A DNA stretch of 64,000 nt from JAXLYX01 sp046351215 (lineage in GTDB: Bacteria > Myxococcota_A > Polyangia > Polyangiales > Houyiibacteriaceae): positions 210,564 through 274,563 of the forward strand of contig JAXLYX010000012.1 in the NCBI GenBank assembly GCA_046351215.1, read 5' to 3'. Below are positions 1 to 9,926 of the stretch, piece after piece (position 1 is the first letter of the stretch; every line of letters begins with the position of its first letter). A program made the translations under genes and the position numbers. The notes below the pieces were generated by a model, which saw nothing but the letters and a program-made list of their open reading frames with translations, was not told the origin of the DNA and ran no database searches.

Positions 1-862
1 CGTGGGGAACGAGCATCGCCACGCGCGCATGCGCCTCGACGTCGTGCTCGAAGAGGACGCGCACGATCGCGCGCTCGCGGTGGGCGCCCGTCAGCACCGT
101 GTAGGCCAGGCGCTCCGGATGACGCCAGCCCTGTCGGTACGCCGCCTCCAGCACGGCGCGCGCGAGCTCGGGCCGCGTGCCGTACTCGCGAGGGTGGGAG
201 AGGAGGAGCCGGAGGTGACCGCAGCCGATGTTCGCGGGATCGAGCAGGTGCTCGAGCAGCGCGTGCTCGAGATCGACCGGAGGATGTCGGACGAGGCCCG
301 CCGTCTCCTCGAGCGTGACGAGGTTCGTCGTGAAGTGAGCGAAACGCGGATCCGAGAGCACCGCTTCGCGTAGCCGCTCGAGGGCGTGCTCGTCGGTGTG
401 CAGGTAGACCCGACCGAACGACTGGAACCAGGAGTCGAGGAAGGCGGGGATCCGCGAGAGCTCGATCGGACGGCCGGCGCTGCGCTCGAGCGAGGCGAGC
501 GCGAGGATCATCTCGCCCGCGTCCCCTCCCGGCGCGCCGAGCACCGGATCGCTCGAGCGGCCGTCGATGCAGGAGAGCGAGCCCGAGCCGATGAGGGCCG
601 CCGCCGTCGTCCACTCGATGGCCCCGGCGTCCGCGAGGGCCGAGGAGACGGCGCTCTCGGTGGGTGGAAGCGTGGGCACGGGCGCGCGAGCGGGCGAGGG
701 CACGGGCTCCGCCGTCGCGGGCTCCACGGCCGTCTCCGCGGATTCCTCCGGCGCCGGCCGCGCCGCGACCTCCCGCGGAGGGGTCGAACGGCACGCGAAC
801 ATCGCCCAGAGGACGACGCCGAGGCCGAAGCTCGTCGTTCCCGAACGCCACATGACAGCCAT
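1..862 (-). CDS. Partial lipoprotein of unknown function, runs off left edge
   Basis: This minus-strand frame stays open from an ATG at 862 to the window edge, giving 287 codons without a stop. An alternative ATG lies at 853. The N-terminus is a short charged start, then a hydrophobic stretch (GLGVVLWAMFAC) ending in a Cys near residue 24, so a lipoprotein signal is likely although the lipobox is imperfect. A Pro/Ala/Glu-rich linker follows to about residue 70, as is common after the lipid anchor of Myxococcota lipoproteins. The rest is rich in Leu, His and Glu, with helical repeats suggestive of an all-alpha HEAT-like domain. No family was recognised and the C-terminus is missing. It is divergent from the kinase gene starting at 958. 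Confidence 0.7.
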   Translation of the reverse strand, partial: MAVMWRSGTTSFGLGVVLWAMFACRSTPPREVAARPAPEESAETAVEPATAEPVPSPARAPVPTLPPTESAVSSALADAGAIEWTTAAALIGSGSLSCIDGRSSDPVLGAPGGDAGEMILALASLERSAGRPIELSRIPAFLDSWFQSFGRVYLHTDEHALERLREAVLSDPRFAHFTTNLVTLEETAGLVRHPPVDLEHALLEHLLDPANIGCGHLRLLLSHPREYGTRPELARAVLEAAYRQGWRHPERLAYTVLTGAHRERAIVRVLFEHDVEAHARVAMLVPH

Positions 863-957
863 GTAAGGTTCTTCGGGCCGAGGGGCAGTGATCCACGTCA
901 GTGCCGGCTCCTCTGGTACCCTCGGAATCCGACCATCCGGTCATGGGGAGGGCGAGG

Positions 958-2178
<1,221 letters not shown>

Positions 2179-2219
2179 GGCCTCGCCCTCCCCATAGCCC
2201 CTGCTAGCCTCGGCCCCGC

Positions 2220-3083
2220 ATGGACGAGCGACCTACGCCTCGGGGCGTACTCACCGTGATCGTGGCCGCCTCGATCTGGGGATCGTGGAGCCTCTTCCTC
2301 CGCCCGAGCGGGCTTCCCGCCGAGCTCACGTCGCCCCTCGTCCTGCTCCTCGTCGGTCTCTTCTCGCTCGCGCTCGTACGGCTCGACACGGTGGAGCCGC
2401 GCTGGGATCGCGAAACGCTCCTCCTGCTCGCGATCCACTCGGTCTGCGGCGCGGTGAACGTGGGCACGTTCTTCGCCTCGATGGCTCGCACGACGCTCGC
2501 GATCGCGGTGCTCACGCACTACCTCGCGCCGATCCTCGTCGCGCTCGCGACCCCGCTCGTCGAAGGGCATCGCGTCCCGCGCTCGATCGCCGCCGCGCTC
2601 CTCGCCACCCTCGGCCTCTCCCTCGTGCTCGAGCCCTGGAAGGAAGGCCATCCCGAGAGCGCGTTCGTCGGCGCCCTGCTCGGCGCGACGAGCGCCGTCG
2701 GCTACGCGGGCAGCGTCTTCGCCATGCGCCGGCTCGTGGGCCGCATCGGCTCGATGCGGACCCAGGGCTGGCATGCGCTCGTCGCCGCCGTGCTGCTCTC
2801 GCCCCTCGTGCTCCGCGTCGATCCCTCGGTCGTCACTGCGCGCGGGCTCGGATGGGTCGTGCTCGGAGCGATCTTCCCCGGAACCCTCGCCGGCCTCCTC
2901 TTCCTCCGGGGGCTCGACCGCATCGGCTCGGCCCGCGCGAGCATCCTCGCCTTCTTCGAGCCGATGGTCGCGGTCGGGCTCGGGGCGATCGTCTTCCACG
3001 AGCATCTCGGCGTCGTCGCGATCCTCGGGGCCGCCCTCATCGTGCTCGGCGGGGGCCTCGTCTCCGTCCCCGCGACGGACTGA
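2220..3083 (+). CDS. EamA/DMT-superfamily permease
   Basis: This is a 287-residue integral membrane protein with about ten hydrophobic segments arranged as two EamA repeats of about 140 residues, the usual size for the drug/metabolite transporter family. The N-terminal segment reads GVLTVIVAASIWGSWSLFLR, and the second repeat ends with the typical FFEPMVAVGLGAIVFHE and ILGAALIVLGG. Family members export or exchange small metabolites across the inner membrane; the substrate cannot be read from sequence. It follows the kinase by 41 nt on the same strand, and a hairpin terminator separates it from the convergent UbiB-like gene. Confidence 0.9.
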   Translation: MDERPTPRGVLTVIVAASIWGSWSLFLRPSGLPAELTSPLVLLLVGLFSLALVRLDTVEPRWDRETLLLLAIHSVCGAVNVGTFFASMARTTLAIAVLTHYLAPILVALATPLVEGHRVPRSIAAALLATLGLSLVLEPWKEGHPESAFVGALLGATSAVGYAGSVFAMRRLVGRIGSMRTQGWHALVAAVLLSPLVLRVDPSVVTARGLGWVVLGAIFPGTLAGLLFLRGLDRIGSARASILAFFEPMVAVGLGAIVFHEHLGVVAILGAALIVLGGGLVSVPATD

Positions 3084-3093
3084 CGCGCACGAA

Positions 3094-3123
3094 AACGCCC
3101 GGGTCCTGCCGGGCCCGGGCGTT
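3094..3123. terminator. Hairpin between convergent genes
   Basis: AACGCCCGGG (3094-3103) and CCCGGGCGTT (3114-3123) are perfect inverted arms of 10 bp around a 10-nt loop. It lies in the 66-nt gap between the EamA permease stop and the UbiB-like stop. A run of four A's precedes the left arm, which would be U's on the minus-strand transcript, so it may work better for the minus-strand gene. Confidence 0.75.
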
Positions 3124-3149
3124 CGTCGCTCACGCTTCCGAGGGAGGGC

Positions 3150-4715
3150 TCAGCTCGCCATCGCCCGCGCCACCACCGGCAGCACGCGCGCCGTGACGTC
3201 GATCTGCGGACGGTAGTGCATGAACAACCCTCCGAGCGTCCCGAACACCCGTGCGATCATGACGAACTCGGGCGGGAGGCCCTCGACGGGATCCCTCTCC
3301 ATCGAGCCGTAGAGCGCGCGGGCCTCGGCCTCGAGCTCCTCCTTCGTCGGGAAGCGGGCCTCGCCGGCCGTCTTCGCGAACGAGCCGAGGAGGGCCTCCG
3401 CGAAGTGGAGGAGGGTGTCGTGCTTGCCGCTCCGCGTCTTGAAGCCGAGGGCGTCGAGGTTCCGGACCACGCCCTCGAGGTCGTTCACCACGAAGGCCGA
3501 GACGAGCGAGAGGTACTGCTTGCGGGTCTCGGGCGACATCGACTGCGTGCAGCCGAAGTCGAGGAGGACGACCTCGTCGTCCGGCGTGACGAGGAGGTTG
3601 CCCGGATGCGGATCCGCCTGGAAGCGGCCGCCTTCGAGGATCTGGCGGACGTACATCTCGAGCACGGTGCCGAGGATGTGATCGCGACGTGCCGCCGCGC
3701 TCTCGTCGCCCTGGGAGGCGAGCGCCGCGAGCTCGTCGAGCACGTCGGTGATCTTCCGGCCCTTCACGAAGTGCGTGACGAGGACCCGCGGCGTCGAGAG
3801 GCTCTCGACGACCTCGGGGATGACGATGCCCGGGCTCCCGGCGAGGAAGCGACCGACCGCCATGCCGTCGGCCGCCTCGGCTCCGAAGTCGAGCTCGCGC
3901 ATGACCGACGAGCGGATCTCGCGCGTGATCGTGCCGAGGTCCATCGGGGGGAGCATCGGCGCGAGCGCCTCGAGGAAGAGCTCGAGCAGCGCGAGGTCCT
4001 GCGCGACGAGCGGCGCGATGCCGGGCCGCTGCACCTTCACGGCGACCTCGAGGCCTTCCTTCGTCGTCGCGCGATGCACCTGGCCGATGCTCGCGGCCGC
4101 GATCGGGGTCTCGTCGAAGGAGAGGAAGATCTCCTCGAGCGGCTGGGAGAGCTCGGCTTCGAGCGCGGCCTTCACGGCGGCGAAGTCGACCTGGGGCGCC
4201 GCGTCCTGGAGGACCGAGAGCTCGGTCACGTAGGAAGCCGGCACGATGTCGGGCCGCGAGGAGAGGAGCTGGCCGACCTTGAGGAAGGCGCCGCCGTGGG
4301 TCTCGGCCGCGAGGCGCAGGCGCCGGGCGTTCTTGTGGTGGAGCTCCTCGAGGCTGCGCGCCGCGATGCGGCGGGGGAGGAAGGCCGCCTTCGTCACGTG
4401 GAGGCGGTAGCTCGTCGCGACGAGGGAGAGGGATGCGCCCGTCTGCGTGAGGCGGGCGAGACGGAAGCCGGCGTCGCCGAGGTCGGCCTTGGCGCCAGCG
4501 AGGCCGCGCGACGTCGACTCGGTGAGCTCCTCGACCGTGAGGCGGAGCTCCCAGACCGTCGACTCGATGGCCGAGAGGAAGGCGTCCAGCACGCGGAGCG
4601 TCGCGCGGATTCCGTCGAAACGGACCGGACCCGCGGAGTTGCGGGCAGCGCGCGAGGCACGCGAGGACGACGAGGGGCGATGGGAGGCGGATTGGGGGAG
4701 TGCTCTCTGTTCCAT
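3150..4715 (-). CDS. ABC1/UbiB (AarF) family atypical kinase
   Basis: This 521-residue protein shows the hallmarks of the UbiB/ADCK family: the KxGQ motif in FLKVGQLLSSRPDIVP, the Ala-rich nucleotide loop in AAASIGQVHRA, QADPHPGNLL as catalytic loop, and LLDFGCTQ as metal-binding DFG. Family members are ATP-binding proteins supporting isoprenoid lipid (ubiquinone or menaquinone) metabolism, usually membrane associated. The open frame continues upstream to 5003, but homology begins after the chosen ATG at 4715, which is preceded by GGGGGG, and the upstream stretch overlaps the nucleotide-sugar dehydrogenase gene. No other quinone genes are nearby, so the exact role is open. Confidence 0.9.
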   Translation of the reverse strand: MEQRALPQSASHRPSSSSRASRAARNSAGPVRFDGIRATLRVLDAFLSAIESTVWELRLTVEELTESTSRGLAGAKADLGDAGFRLARLTQTGASLSLVATSYRLHVTKAAFLPRRIAARSLEELHHKNARRLRLAAETHGGAFLKVGQLLSSRPDIVPASYVTELSVLQDAAPQVDFAAVKAALEAELSQPLEEIFLSFDETPIAAASIGQVHRATTKEGLEVAVKVQRPGIAPLVAQDLALLELFLEALAPMLPPMDLGTITREIRSSVMRELDFGAEAADGMAVGRFLAGSPGIVIPEVVESLSTPRVLVTHFVKGRKITDVLDELAALASQGDESAAARRDHILGTVLEMYVRQILEGGRFQADPHPGNLLVTPDDEVVLLDFGCTQSMSPETRKQYLSLVSAFVVNDLEGVVRNLDALGFKTRSGKHDTLLHFAEALLGSFAKTAGEARFPTKEELEAEARALYGSMERDPVEGLPPEFVMIARVFGTLGGLFMHYRPQIDVTARVLPVVARAMAS

Positions 4716-4920
4716 GCCCCCCAATGTAGGTGCGTCATCCGAGAATGCAACATCTTTCGGTGTCACATTGATGGATGCGCCATCCTGGACGGGCTCAGAT
4801 GTCCTCGCCCGGGGACGCCGTGGCGAGGCGAAACCCCAACGGATCCGCGTGCCTCGGGCGGTCGGTCTGGTAGCTTCGCCCTCGAGCCCTCGGGAGCCGG
4901 GGGTCGAGGGAGAGGCAGCG

Positions 4921-6255
4921 ATGAGCGAGAAGGCGAAGCAGCACGCGACCCGCCTCAGGCAGGCCATCGACGAGCGTTCGGCGCTCGTCGGCATCGTGGG
5001 CATGGGCTACGTCGGTCTTCCCCTCGCGCTCGCCTTCGCGGAGAAGGGCTTCCGCGTCCTCGGCTTCGACGTCGACCAGCGCAAGATCGACGCGATCGCG
5101 GCCGGCCAGGACTACATCAAGCACCTCGGCGAGGGGCGCGTCGGCGCGGCTTCGAAGAGCGGGAAGCTCTCGGCGACGACGGACTTCGCACGTCTCGGCG
5201 AGCCGGACGCGATCCTCATCGCGGTCCCGACGCCGCTCACGGTCCATCGCGACCCGGACATGAGCTACGTCGAGGGCACGGCGCGTGCGATCGCCGCGAC
5301 GCTCCGCCCCGGTCAGCTGGTCGTGCTCGAGTCGACGACGTATCCCGGCACGACGGACGAGCTCGTGCGCGGGATCCTCGAGAAGGGCGGGCTCCACGCG
5401 TCCGAGGACTTCTTCCTCGCCTACTCGCCCGAGCGCGAGGATCCGGGCAACGCGAAGTTCGGCACGAAGACGATCCCCAAGGTCGTCGGAGGCCTCGACG
5501 AGCGCTCGGGCGACCTCGCGCAGCTCCTCTACGATCAGGTGATCTCGAGCACGGTGCGCGTCTCCTCCGCGCGGGTGGCCGAGGCCGCGAAGCTCACGGA
5601 GAACATCTACCGCGCGATCAACATCGCGCTCGTGAACGAGCTGAAGATCGTCTACGACCGCATGGGCATCGACATCTGGGAGGTGCTCGACGCCGCGGCG
5701 ACGAAGCCCTTCGGCTTCATGCGCTTCAACCCCGGGCCGGGCTGGGGCGGCCACTGCATCCCGCTCGATCCCTTCTACCTCTCGTGGAAGGCGAAGGCGT
5801 ACGGCGGCTCGGCGCGCTTCATCGAGCTCGCGGGCGAGATCAACGTCGTCATGCCCGAGTACGTCGTCGGCAAGCTGACGCGCGGTCTCAACGACCAGCG
5901 CAAGGCGGTGAACGGCTCGAAGATCCTCGTGCTCGGCCTCGCCTACAAGAAGGACATCGACGATCCGCGCGAGAGCCCGGCGTTCGAGGTCATCGACCAC
6001 CTGCTGCACCTCGGCGCGCTCGTCTCGTACCACGACCCCCACATCCCCGTGGCCCCGCGCATGCGGACCTGGCCGGACCTTCCGGAGATGCGCTCGGTGC
6101 CGCTCACGGCCGAGTCGATCCGCGAGTTCGACGCCGTGATGGTCGTCACGGACCACACGGCCGTCGATTACGAGCTCGTGAAGCGCGAGGCCAAGCTGAT
6201 CGTCGACACGCGGGGCGTGTACCGCGAGGCGTTCGCGGGCCTCGTGAAGGCCTGA
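4921..6255 (+). CDS. Nucleotide-sugar (UDP-HexNAc/UDP-glucose type) 6-dehydrogenase
   Basis: The 444-residue protein catalyses the two-step NAD-dependent oxidation of a UDP-sugar to a UDP-uronic acid. The N-terminal Rossmann motif is GMGYVGLPLALAFAEKG (residues 27 on), the central helix has ENIYRAINIALVNELK, and the catalytic thiol is Cys279 in GGHCIPLDPFY. The C-terminal domain has VLGLAYKKDIDDPRESPA, typical of WbpA/TviB/Ugd relatives. The GHCIP context and length favour the UDP-N-acetylhexosamine dehydrogenase branch used for polysaccharide or O-antigen precursors, but this cannot be settled by eye. GAGAGGCAG precedes ATG 4921. It stands alone, convergent with the CLC gene with 7 nt between stops. 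Confidence 0.93.
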   Translation: MSEKAKQHATRLRQAIDERSALVGIVGMGYVGLPLALAFAEKGFRVLGFDVDQRKIDAIAAGQDYIKHLGEGRVGAASKSGKLSATTDFARLGEPDAILIAVPTPLTVHRDPDMSYVEGTARAIAATLRPGQLVVLESTTYPGTTDELVRGILEKGGLHASEDFFLAYSPEREDPGNAKFGTKTIPKVVGGLDERSGDLAQLLYDQVISSTVRVSSARVAEAAKLTENIYRAINIALVNELKIVYDRMGIDIWEVLDAAATKPFGFMRFNPGPGWGGHCIPLDPFYLSWKAKAYGGSARFIELAGEINVVMPEYVVGKLTRGLNDQRKAVNGSKILVLGLAYKKDIDDPRESPAFEVIDHLLHLGALVSYHDPHIPVAPRMRTWPDLPEMRSVPLTAESIREFDAVMVVTDHTAVDYELVKREAKLIVDTRGVYREAFAGLVKA

Positions 6256-6262
6256 AGCCGGT

Positions 6263-7537
6263 CTACGGTTTCCGGTCGCCGAGATCGCGGAGCGCGGTCG
6301 GCGAGGCCATCGCCGCGCCGCTCTTCGCGCGCACGAGCCGCTGCGCCGGGTAGATGCTCCGATGGCCCGTGAGCAGGTAGGCGAGCACGCAGACGATCAC
6401 GACGTGCGGGAACGCGTGCGCGCCGAGCAGCTCCATCGCCATGATCGAGAGCGCGAGGGGAGCGTTCGCCGAGGCGGCGAAGACCGAGGCGAGGCCGACG
6501 CCCGCGCCGAGCGCGAGCGGGAGGCCGAGCGCGCGCGCGAGCACGTTCCCGAGCGTCGCGCCGACGAAGAAGAGAGGCGTGACCTCGCCGCCGAGGAAGC
6601 CCGCGCCGATCGTCACGGCGGTGAAGACGAGCTTCAGGAGGAACGCGTACGCGGGGAGGTCCGGATCCTCGAACGCCCGCACGATCGTCGGGACGCCGAG
6701 GCCGAGGTAGTCGTCCGTGCCGACGAGCGCGTAGAGCCCGACGACGCCGAGCCCGCCGAGGAACATCCGGAAGGGGAGGCGCGGCACGTGCGTCTCGCCG
6801 AGCTTCTTCAGGCGATGGACGAGCTCGATGAAGAGCGTCGTCGTCGCCGAGACGGCGAGGGCGAAGAGGAGCCACTTCCCGAGGAGCAGCGGATCGAGCG
6901 TGACCGCCGGCGCTTCCGGGTAGGGCGTGTGCACGATCCCGAGCGCCCGGGTGACGAGATCGCCGACGATCGAGGCGACGAGCGCCGGGACGAGCGCGTC
7001 GTATTCGACGCGTCCGAGCACCACGAATTCGAGGCCGAAGATCGTCCCGGCGATCGGCGTCCCGAAGACCGAGCCGAAGCCTCCGGCGACGCCCGCGGCG
7101 ACGAGACGGCGGCGCGTCCCCTTGTCGAGCTTCAGGCGATGCGCGAGCCAGTCGGAGAGGCTCGCCCCCATCTGCACGGCCGTGCCTTCGCGTCCGGCGC
7201 TGCCGCCGAAGAGGTGCGTGAGCACCGTGCCGAGAAACACCATCGGCGCCATGCGGAACGGGATCTCGGGGCCGTCGTCGTGGATCGTGTCGATGACGAG
7301 GTTGTTCCCGGCCTTGATCGCGCTCCCGAAGCGCTCGTAGACGAAACCCACGGCGAGGCCCGCGACGGGGAGCGCGTACACGAGGAGCGCGTGGCCCGTG
7401 CGGAACGACGTCGCTCGATCGAGGAGGAAGAGGAAGAGCGCCGACGCGGCGCCGCAGATCGCGCCCACGATCGAGCCGAGCACGATCCACTGCACGAGCG
7501 CGACGAGCCGCTCGCGGCGCCGGGAAGCGCGCGTCAT
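6263..7537 (-). CDS. CLC-family channel/antiporter, fluoride-exporter (CLC-F) type motifs
   Basis: This is a 424-residue polytopic membrane protein of the CLC family. The gating glutamate is Glu117 in GSAGREGTAVQMG. The position that in chloride transporters carries the central Ser of GSGIP is here GNN (77-79) in KAGNNLVIDTIH. Replacement of that Ser by Asn or Met, together with GREGT, is what I recall of the bacterial fluoride/proton antiporter branch (CLC-F), so fluoride export is the favoured activity; chloride is the fallback. The gene overlaps the upstream small membrane protein gene by ATGA (7534-7537), implying co-transcription. No fluoride riboswitch was recognised upstream of the pair. 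Confidence 0.85.
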   Translation of the reverse strand: MTRASRRRERLVALVQWIVLGSIVGAICGAASALFLFLLDRATSFRTGHALLVYALPVAGLAVGFVYERFGSAIKAGNNLVIDTIHDDGPEIPFRMAPMVFLGTVLTHLFGGSAGREGTAVQMGASLSDWLAHRLKLDKGTRRRLVAAGVAGGFGSVFGTPIAGTIFGLEFVVLGRVEYDALVPALVASIVGDLVTRALGIVHTPYPEAPAVTLDPLLLGKWLLFALAVSATTTLFIELVHRLKKLGETHVPRLPFRMFLGGLGVVGLYALVGTDDYLGLGVPTIVRAFEDPDLPAYAFLLKLVFTAVTIGAGFLGGEVTPLFFVGATLGNVLARALGLPLALGAGVGLASVFAASANAPLALSIMAMELLGAHAFPHVVIVCVLAYLLTGHRSIYPAQRLVRAKSGAAMASPTALRDLGDRKP

Positions 7538-8025
7538 CCGTTCGCGTCCGGAGCGCGGACTCCGTTCGGGAGGAAGCCCTCGAGGGTCCGGAGGGCCGGA
7601 TCGTCCGGATGCTCGAGCACCGTGACGGTCGTGCCGATCCGGGCCCTCGCCGTCTCGGACGGCTCGACGACGTGGATCGTGACGATGCGCGCTCCCTCGT
7701 CGTTCCGCTCGAGCTCGACCTGCAGGACCATCTGCGCGCCTTCCGGCCGGAGCACGGCGCCGCCGGTCGACGAGGCGTAGGGAACGGCGTCCTTCACGCG
7801 GCCGCGGAGGCGCAGCCCTCGGGCCGGCAGCTCCTTCACCCGCTCCGCGTCCTTCGCCTGCCCACGCCCGAGCGAGTGCAGGATGAAGAAGACGATGGCG
7901 AGGCCCAGCGTCGGACCGCCGATCAGGATCCCGACGCCGGTGTCGATCGCGCCGACGGCCGCGCCGCCGAAGGCGCTGATTGCGACGAGGGTCAGCGTGA
8001 GGGCGAGCGCCAGCAGGACGGACAT
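7534..8025 (-). CDS. Small two-helix membrane protein, unknown
   Basis: The 163-residue protein begins with two membrane segments (LLALALTLTLVAISAFGGAAVGAI and VGILIGGPTLGLAIVFFILHSL), followed by a soluble C-terminal beta-rich domain of about 100 residues (LPARGLRLRGRVKDAV, then VLQVELER and VTIHVVEP). That tail resembles the SH3/OB-like tails of small envelope proteins, but no family was recognised. The start was placed at ATG 8025 because the hydrophobic segment starts immediately after it; the frame extends upstream to 8178 only through non-coding-looking sequence. Its stop overlaps the CLC start by 4 nt, suggesting translational coupling. Confidence 0.7.
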   Translation of the reverse strand: MSVLLALALTLTLVAISAFGGAAVGAIDTGVGILIGGPTLGLAIVFFILHSLGRGQAKDAERVKELPARGLRLRGRVKDAVPYASSTGGAVLRPEGAQMVLQVELERNDEGARIVTIHVVEPSETARARIGTTVTVLEHPDDPALRTLEGFLPNGVRAPDANG

Positions 8026-8071
8026 GCGGCCGAGCCTAGCACTCGCCGAACCCGCCGCGACCGTCGCGGGC

Positions 8072-8620
8072 CTAGCGCCGCGCGAGCCGAGTCTCGAGCC
8101 CCTCGAGCGCGGCCGCGACCAGGGCCGGATGGTGGGTGGCGAAGCCGCGGAACCGACGCTCCGCCATCCGGGTCCCACCGCCGAAGCCGTCGAGATCCTC
8201 GGCGACGATCGCCGCCTTCCACCCGCGGGCCGAGACGACGAGGAACCACTCGAGGGCGAGCGGCTCGTTGCCGAGGGCGACGGTCCGGATCCCCGGCACG
8301 TCGGGCTCCCAATCGGGCTCGCCGTACACGACGAGCTCGGAGACGAGCGACGCCATCCGCCGGTAGCGCGGCAGCACGGGCTCGAGTCGGTTCATCCGCT
8401 CGAAGCCGGCGTGCACCTTCGCGTCCGAGAGCCGCCGATCGAGCACCAGCTTCTCCGCGACGCGGCACCACACGCGCATGCTCTCGACGCGCGCGGTGAA
8501 GCTCTCCGGTGCGAGCTCGCCCTCGGTCCCGTCGAGCTTCGCTTCGCCGAGCGAACGCATCTCGAGGCCGAGCTCCGTGGCCTTCTTCACGACATGTCGG
8601 TAGAGGGAGAACTGGGGCAT
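8072..8620 (-). CDS. Conserved-type cytoplasmic protein, possible DICT-like sensory domain
   Basis: The 182-residue soluble protein has no signal peptide. Its C-terminal half (LALEWFLVVSARGWKAAIVAEDL, then ERRFRGFATHHPALVAAALEGL) resembles the end of DICT sensory domains, which finish with a regulated-domain strand pair and a helix of this shape. This is a weak visual match only. It begins with MPQFSLYRHVVKKATELG and could be a small stand-alone regulator. It lies 46 nt upstream of the small membrane protein gene on the same strand. Confidence 0.6.
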   Translation of the reverse strand: MPQFSLYRHVVKKATELGLEMRSLGEAKLDGTEGELAPESFTARVESMRVWCRVAEKLVLDRRLSDAKVHAGFERMNRLEPVLPRYRRMASLVSELVVYGEPDWEPDVPGIRTVALGNEPLALEWFLVVSARGWKAAIVAEDLDGFGGGTRMAERRFRGFATHHPALVAAALEGLETRLARR

Positions 8621-8725
8621 GCGCTCCGTTGGCTCGCCTGGCCGGAACCCATTCTCGGGTCGCCATCCCTCGGGCGCAAGAGCCTGGACGTGCCCATGTC
8701 AGCAACTCCCACGCCAATCCACGAC

Positions 8726-9364
8726 TCAGGACGCGGAAGTCCGAGGCCGCCCGCGAGCCCAGAGCAGGACGCAGCTGACGAGGCCTCCCACGAAGGCGTT
8801 CGCCATGTCCTTCTGGGCGTCCCAGGGATCGCCCTGGGCCCCGAGGAACATCGGCACGGCGTCCGGGTTCGCGGCCTTCGCGTAGGCCCACTCGAGGAGC
8901 TCGTAGACGAGGCTCGCCGCGCCGATCTCCGCGAGCGTCACCTGGCTCGCGACGAAGCCACGGAGGCCGGCCTTCCGGACGAGGAGCTCGCGGATCGGTA
9001 CGGCTCCGAGCAAGCCGAAGGCGGCGTGGACCACGCGGTCGTACGGGTTCCGTGACCAGCCCCAGCTCGCCCACTCGCCGAAGACCGGCGCTTCGTTGTA
9101 GCCGTAATGTGCTCCGACCTCGTGCATCAGGAAGAAGACGGCGAGGGCGAGGTAGGAGGCGTTCGAGAAACGGAAGCGACGGTACGTGAGCGCGAGCCAG
9201 GGAACGGAGACGAAGACCAGCGCGTTCTCGGAGACGTAGAGATAGACGTACCGTGGCTCGATCGCGGCGAGCACGACGCCGAGCACGACCGCGCCGAGGC
9301 AGAGGGCCGGCACGAGGTGCGAGTCCGGGGTCGGGTTCGTCGAGGCGCCTTCCACGCCGGACAT
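8726..9364 (-). CDS. DUF2238 (YjdF-like) polytopic membrane protein
   Basis: The 212-residue protein has about six hydrophobic segments. It carries signatures of the DUF2238/YjdF family: the charged-aromatic loop HEVGAHYGYNEAPVFGEW, WSRNPYDRVVHAAFGLL, LVYELLEWAYA, and the C-terminal QGDPWDAQKDMANAFVGGL. Family members are inner-membrane proteins of unknown function. ATG 9364 is used; a GTG at 9391 is possible and would begin 1 nt after the stop of the upstream gene, consistent with an operon with the cyclotransferase-like gene. Confidence 0.85.
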   Translation of the reverse strand: MSGVEGASTNPTPDSHLVPALCLGAVVLGVVLAAIEPRYVYLYVSENALVFVSVPWLALTYRRFRFSNASYLALAVFFLMHEVGAHYGYNEAPVFGEWASWGWSRNPYDRVVHAAFGLLGAVPIRELLVRKAGLRGFVASQVTLAEIGAASLVYELLEWAYAKAANPDAVPMFLGAQGDPWDAQKDMANAFVGGLVSCVLLWARGRPRTSAS

Positions 9365-9392
9365 CCTCGCCCGATCCCGTCCGGAATTCACG

Positions 9393-9926
9393 TCACGAAC
9401 GACGGCCGAACGAGCGCAGCCGGTCGAACGAGTGGACGAGCCAGGGAACCGCGGAGGCGACGAGGGGGACGTGCACCGTCTCGAGGCGGGCGAGCTCCTC
9501 GATCCAGGGCTCGGGCAGATCGTTCTCGCGTGCGCCTCGAATCAAGAGCTCCACGTAGCGTCTCGACGGCCGGAGGCCCGGTACGGGATCGCGGGCCCGG
9601 TACGCCGTCGCAACGATGCGCGAGCCGTCGCGGGTCTCGACCTGCACGGCGATGCGATCGTAGCCGCGGCCCTCGATGCGATCGAGATGCGCCATCGCCG
9701 TCGGCGTGAGCCGGTGGAGCACGCCGTGCACTGTCGCCCCCGGCTCGGGCTCGACGCTCGCGAACGCGGGCTCGAGCAGGGGGATGCCGCGGCGCACGAA
9801 GCGGAGCGCGTGGTCGCGGAGCAGGGCCGGCTCGCTGCGGAGCGGCTCGATGCGTCGTCGCCCGACGAGCACGTGGCGGCAGGTGTTCGCGCCGAACGCG
9901 AAGTAGGCGACGACGTCGTCGCTCAT
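9393..9926 (-). CDS. Gamma-glutamylcyclotransferase-like (AIG2/GGCT fold) protein
   Basis: The 177-residue protein opens with YFAFGANTC, matching the substrate loop Y-x-FG-[SA]N of the GGCT fold, and carries the putative general acid/base Glu in DRIEGRGYDRIAV. Members release 5-oxoproline from gamma-glutamyl peptides or act on related amides. The C-terminal extension (LVHSFDRLRSFGRRS) is basic. The start ATG 9926 overlaps the stop of the CoA-transferase gene as ATGA, so the two are probably translationally coupled. A metabolic link to the CoA-transferase is not obvious. Confidence 0.83.
   Translation of the reverse strand: MSDDVVAYFAFGANTCRHVLVGRRRIEPLRSEPALLRDHALRFVRRGIPLLEPAFASVEPEPGATVHGVLHRLTPTAMAHLDRIEGRGYDRIAVQVETRDGSRIVATAYRARDPVPGLRPSRRYVELLIRGARENDLPEPWIEELARLETVHVPLVASAVPWLVHSFDRLRSFGRRS

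Noticed and set aside
7534..8073. Fluoride riboswitch for the CLC gene
   Set aside because: The CLC gene overlaps its upstream gene, and the 46 nt before that gene are too short and lack a recognisable riboswitch core.
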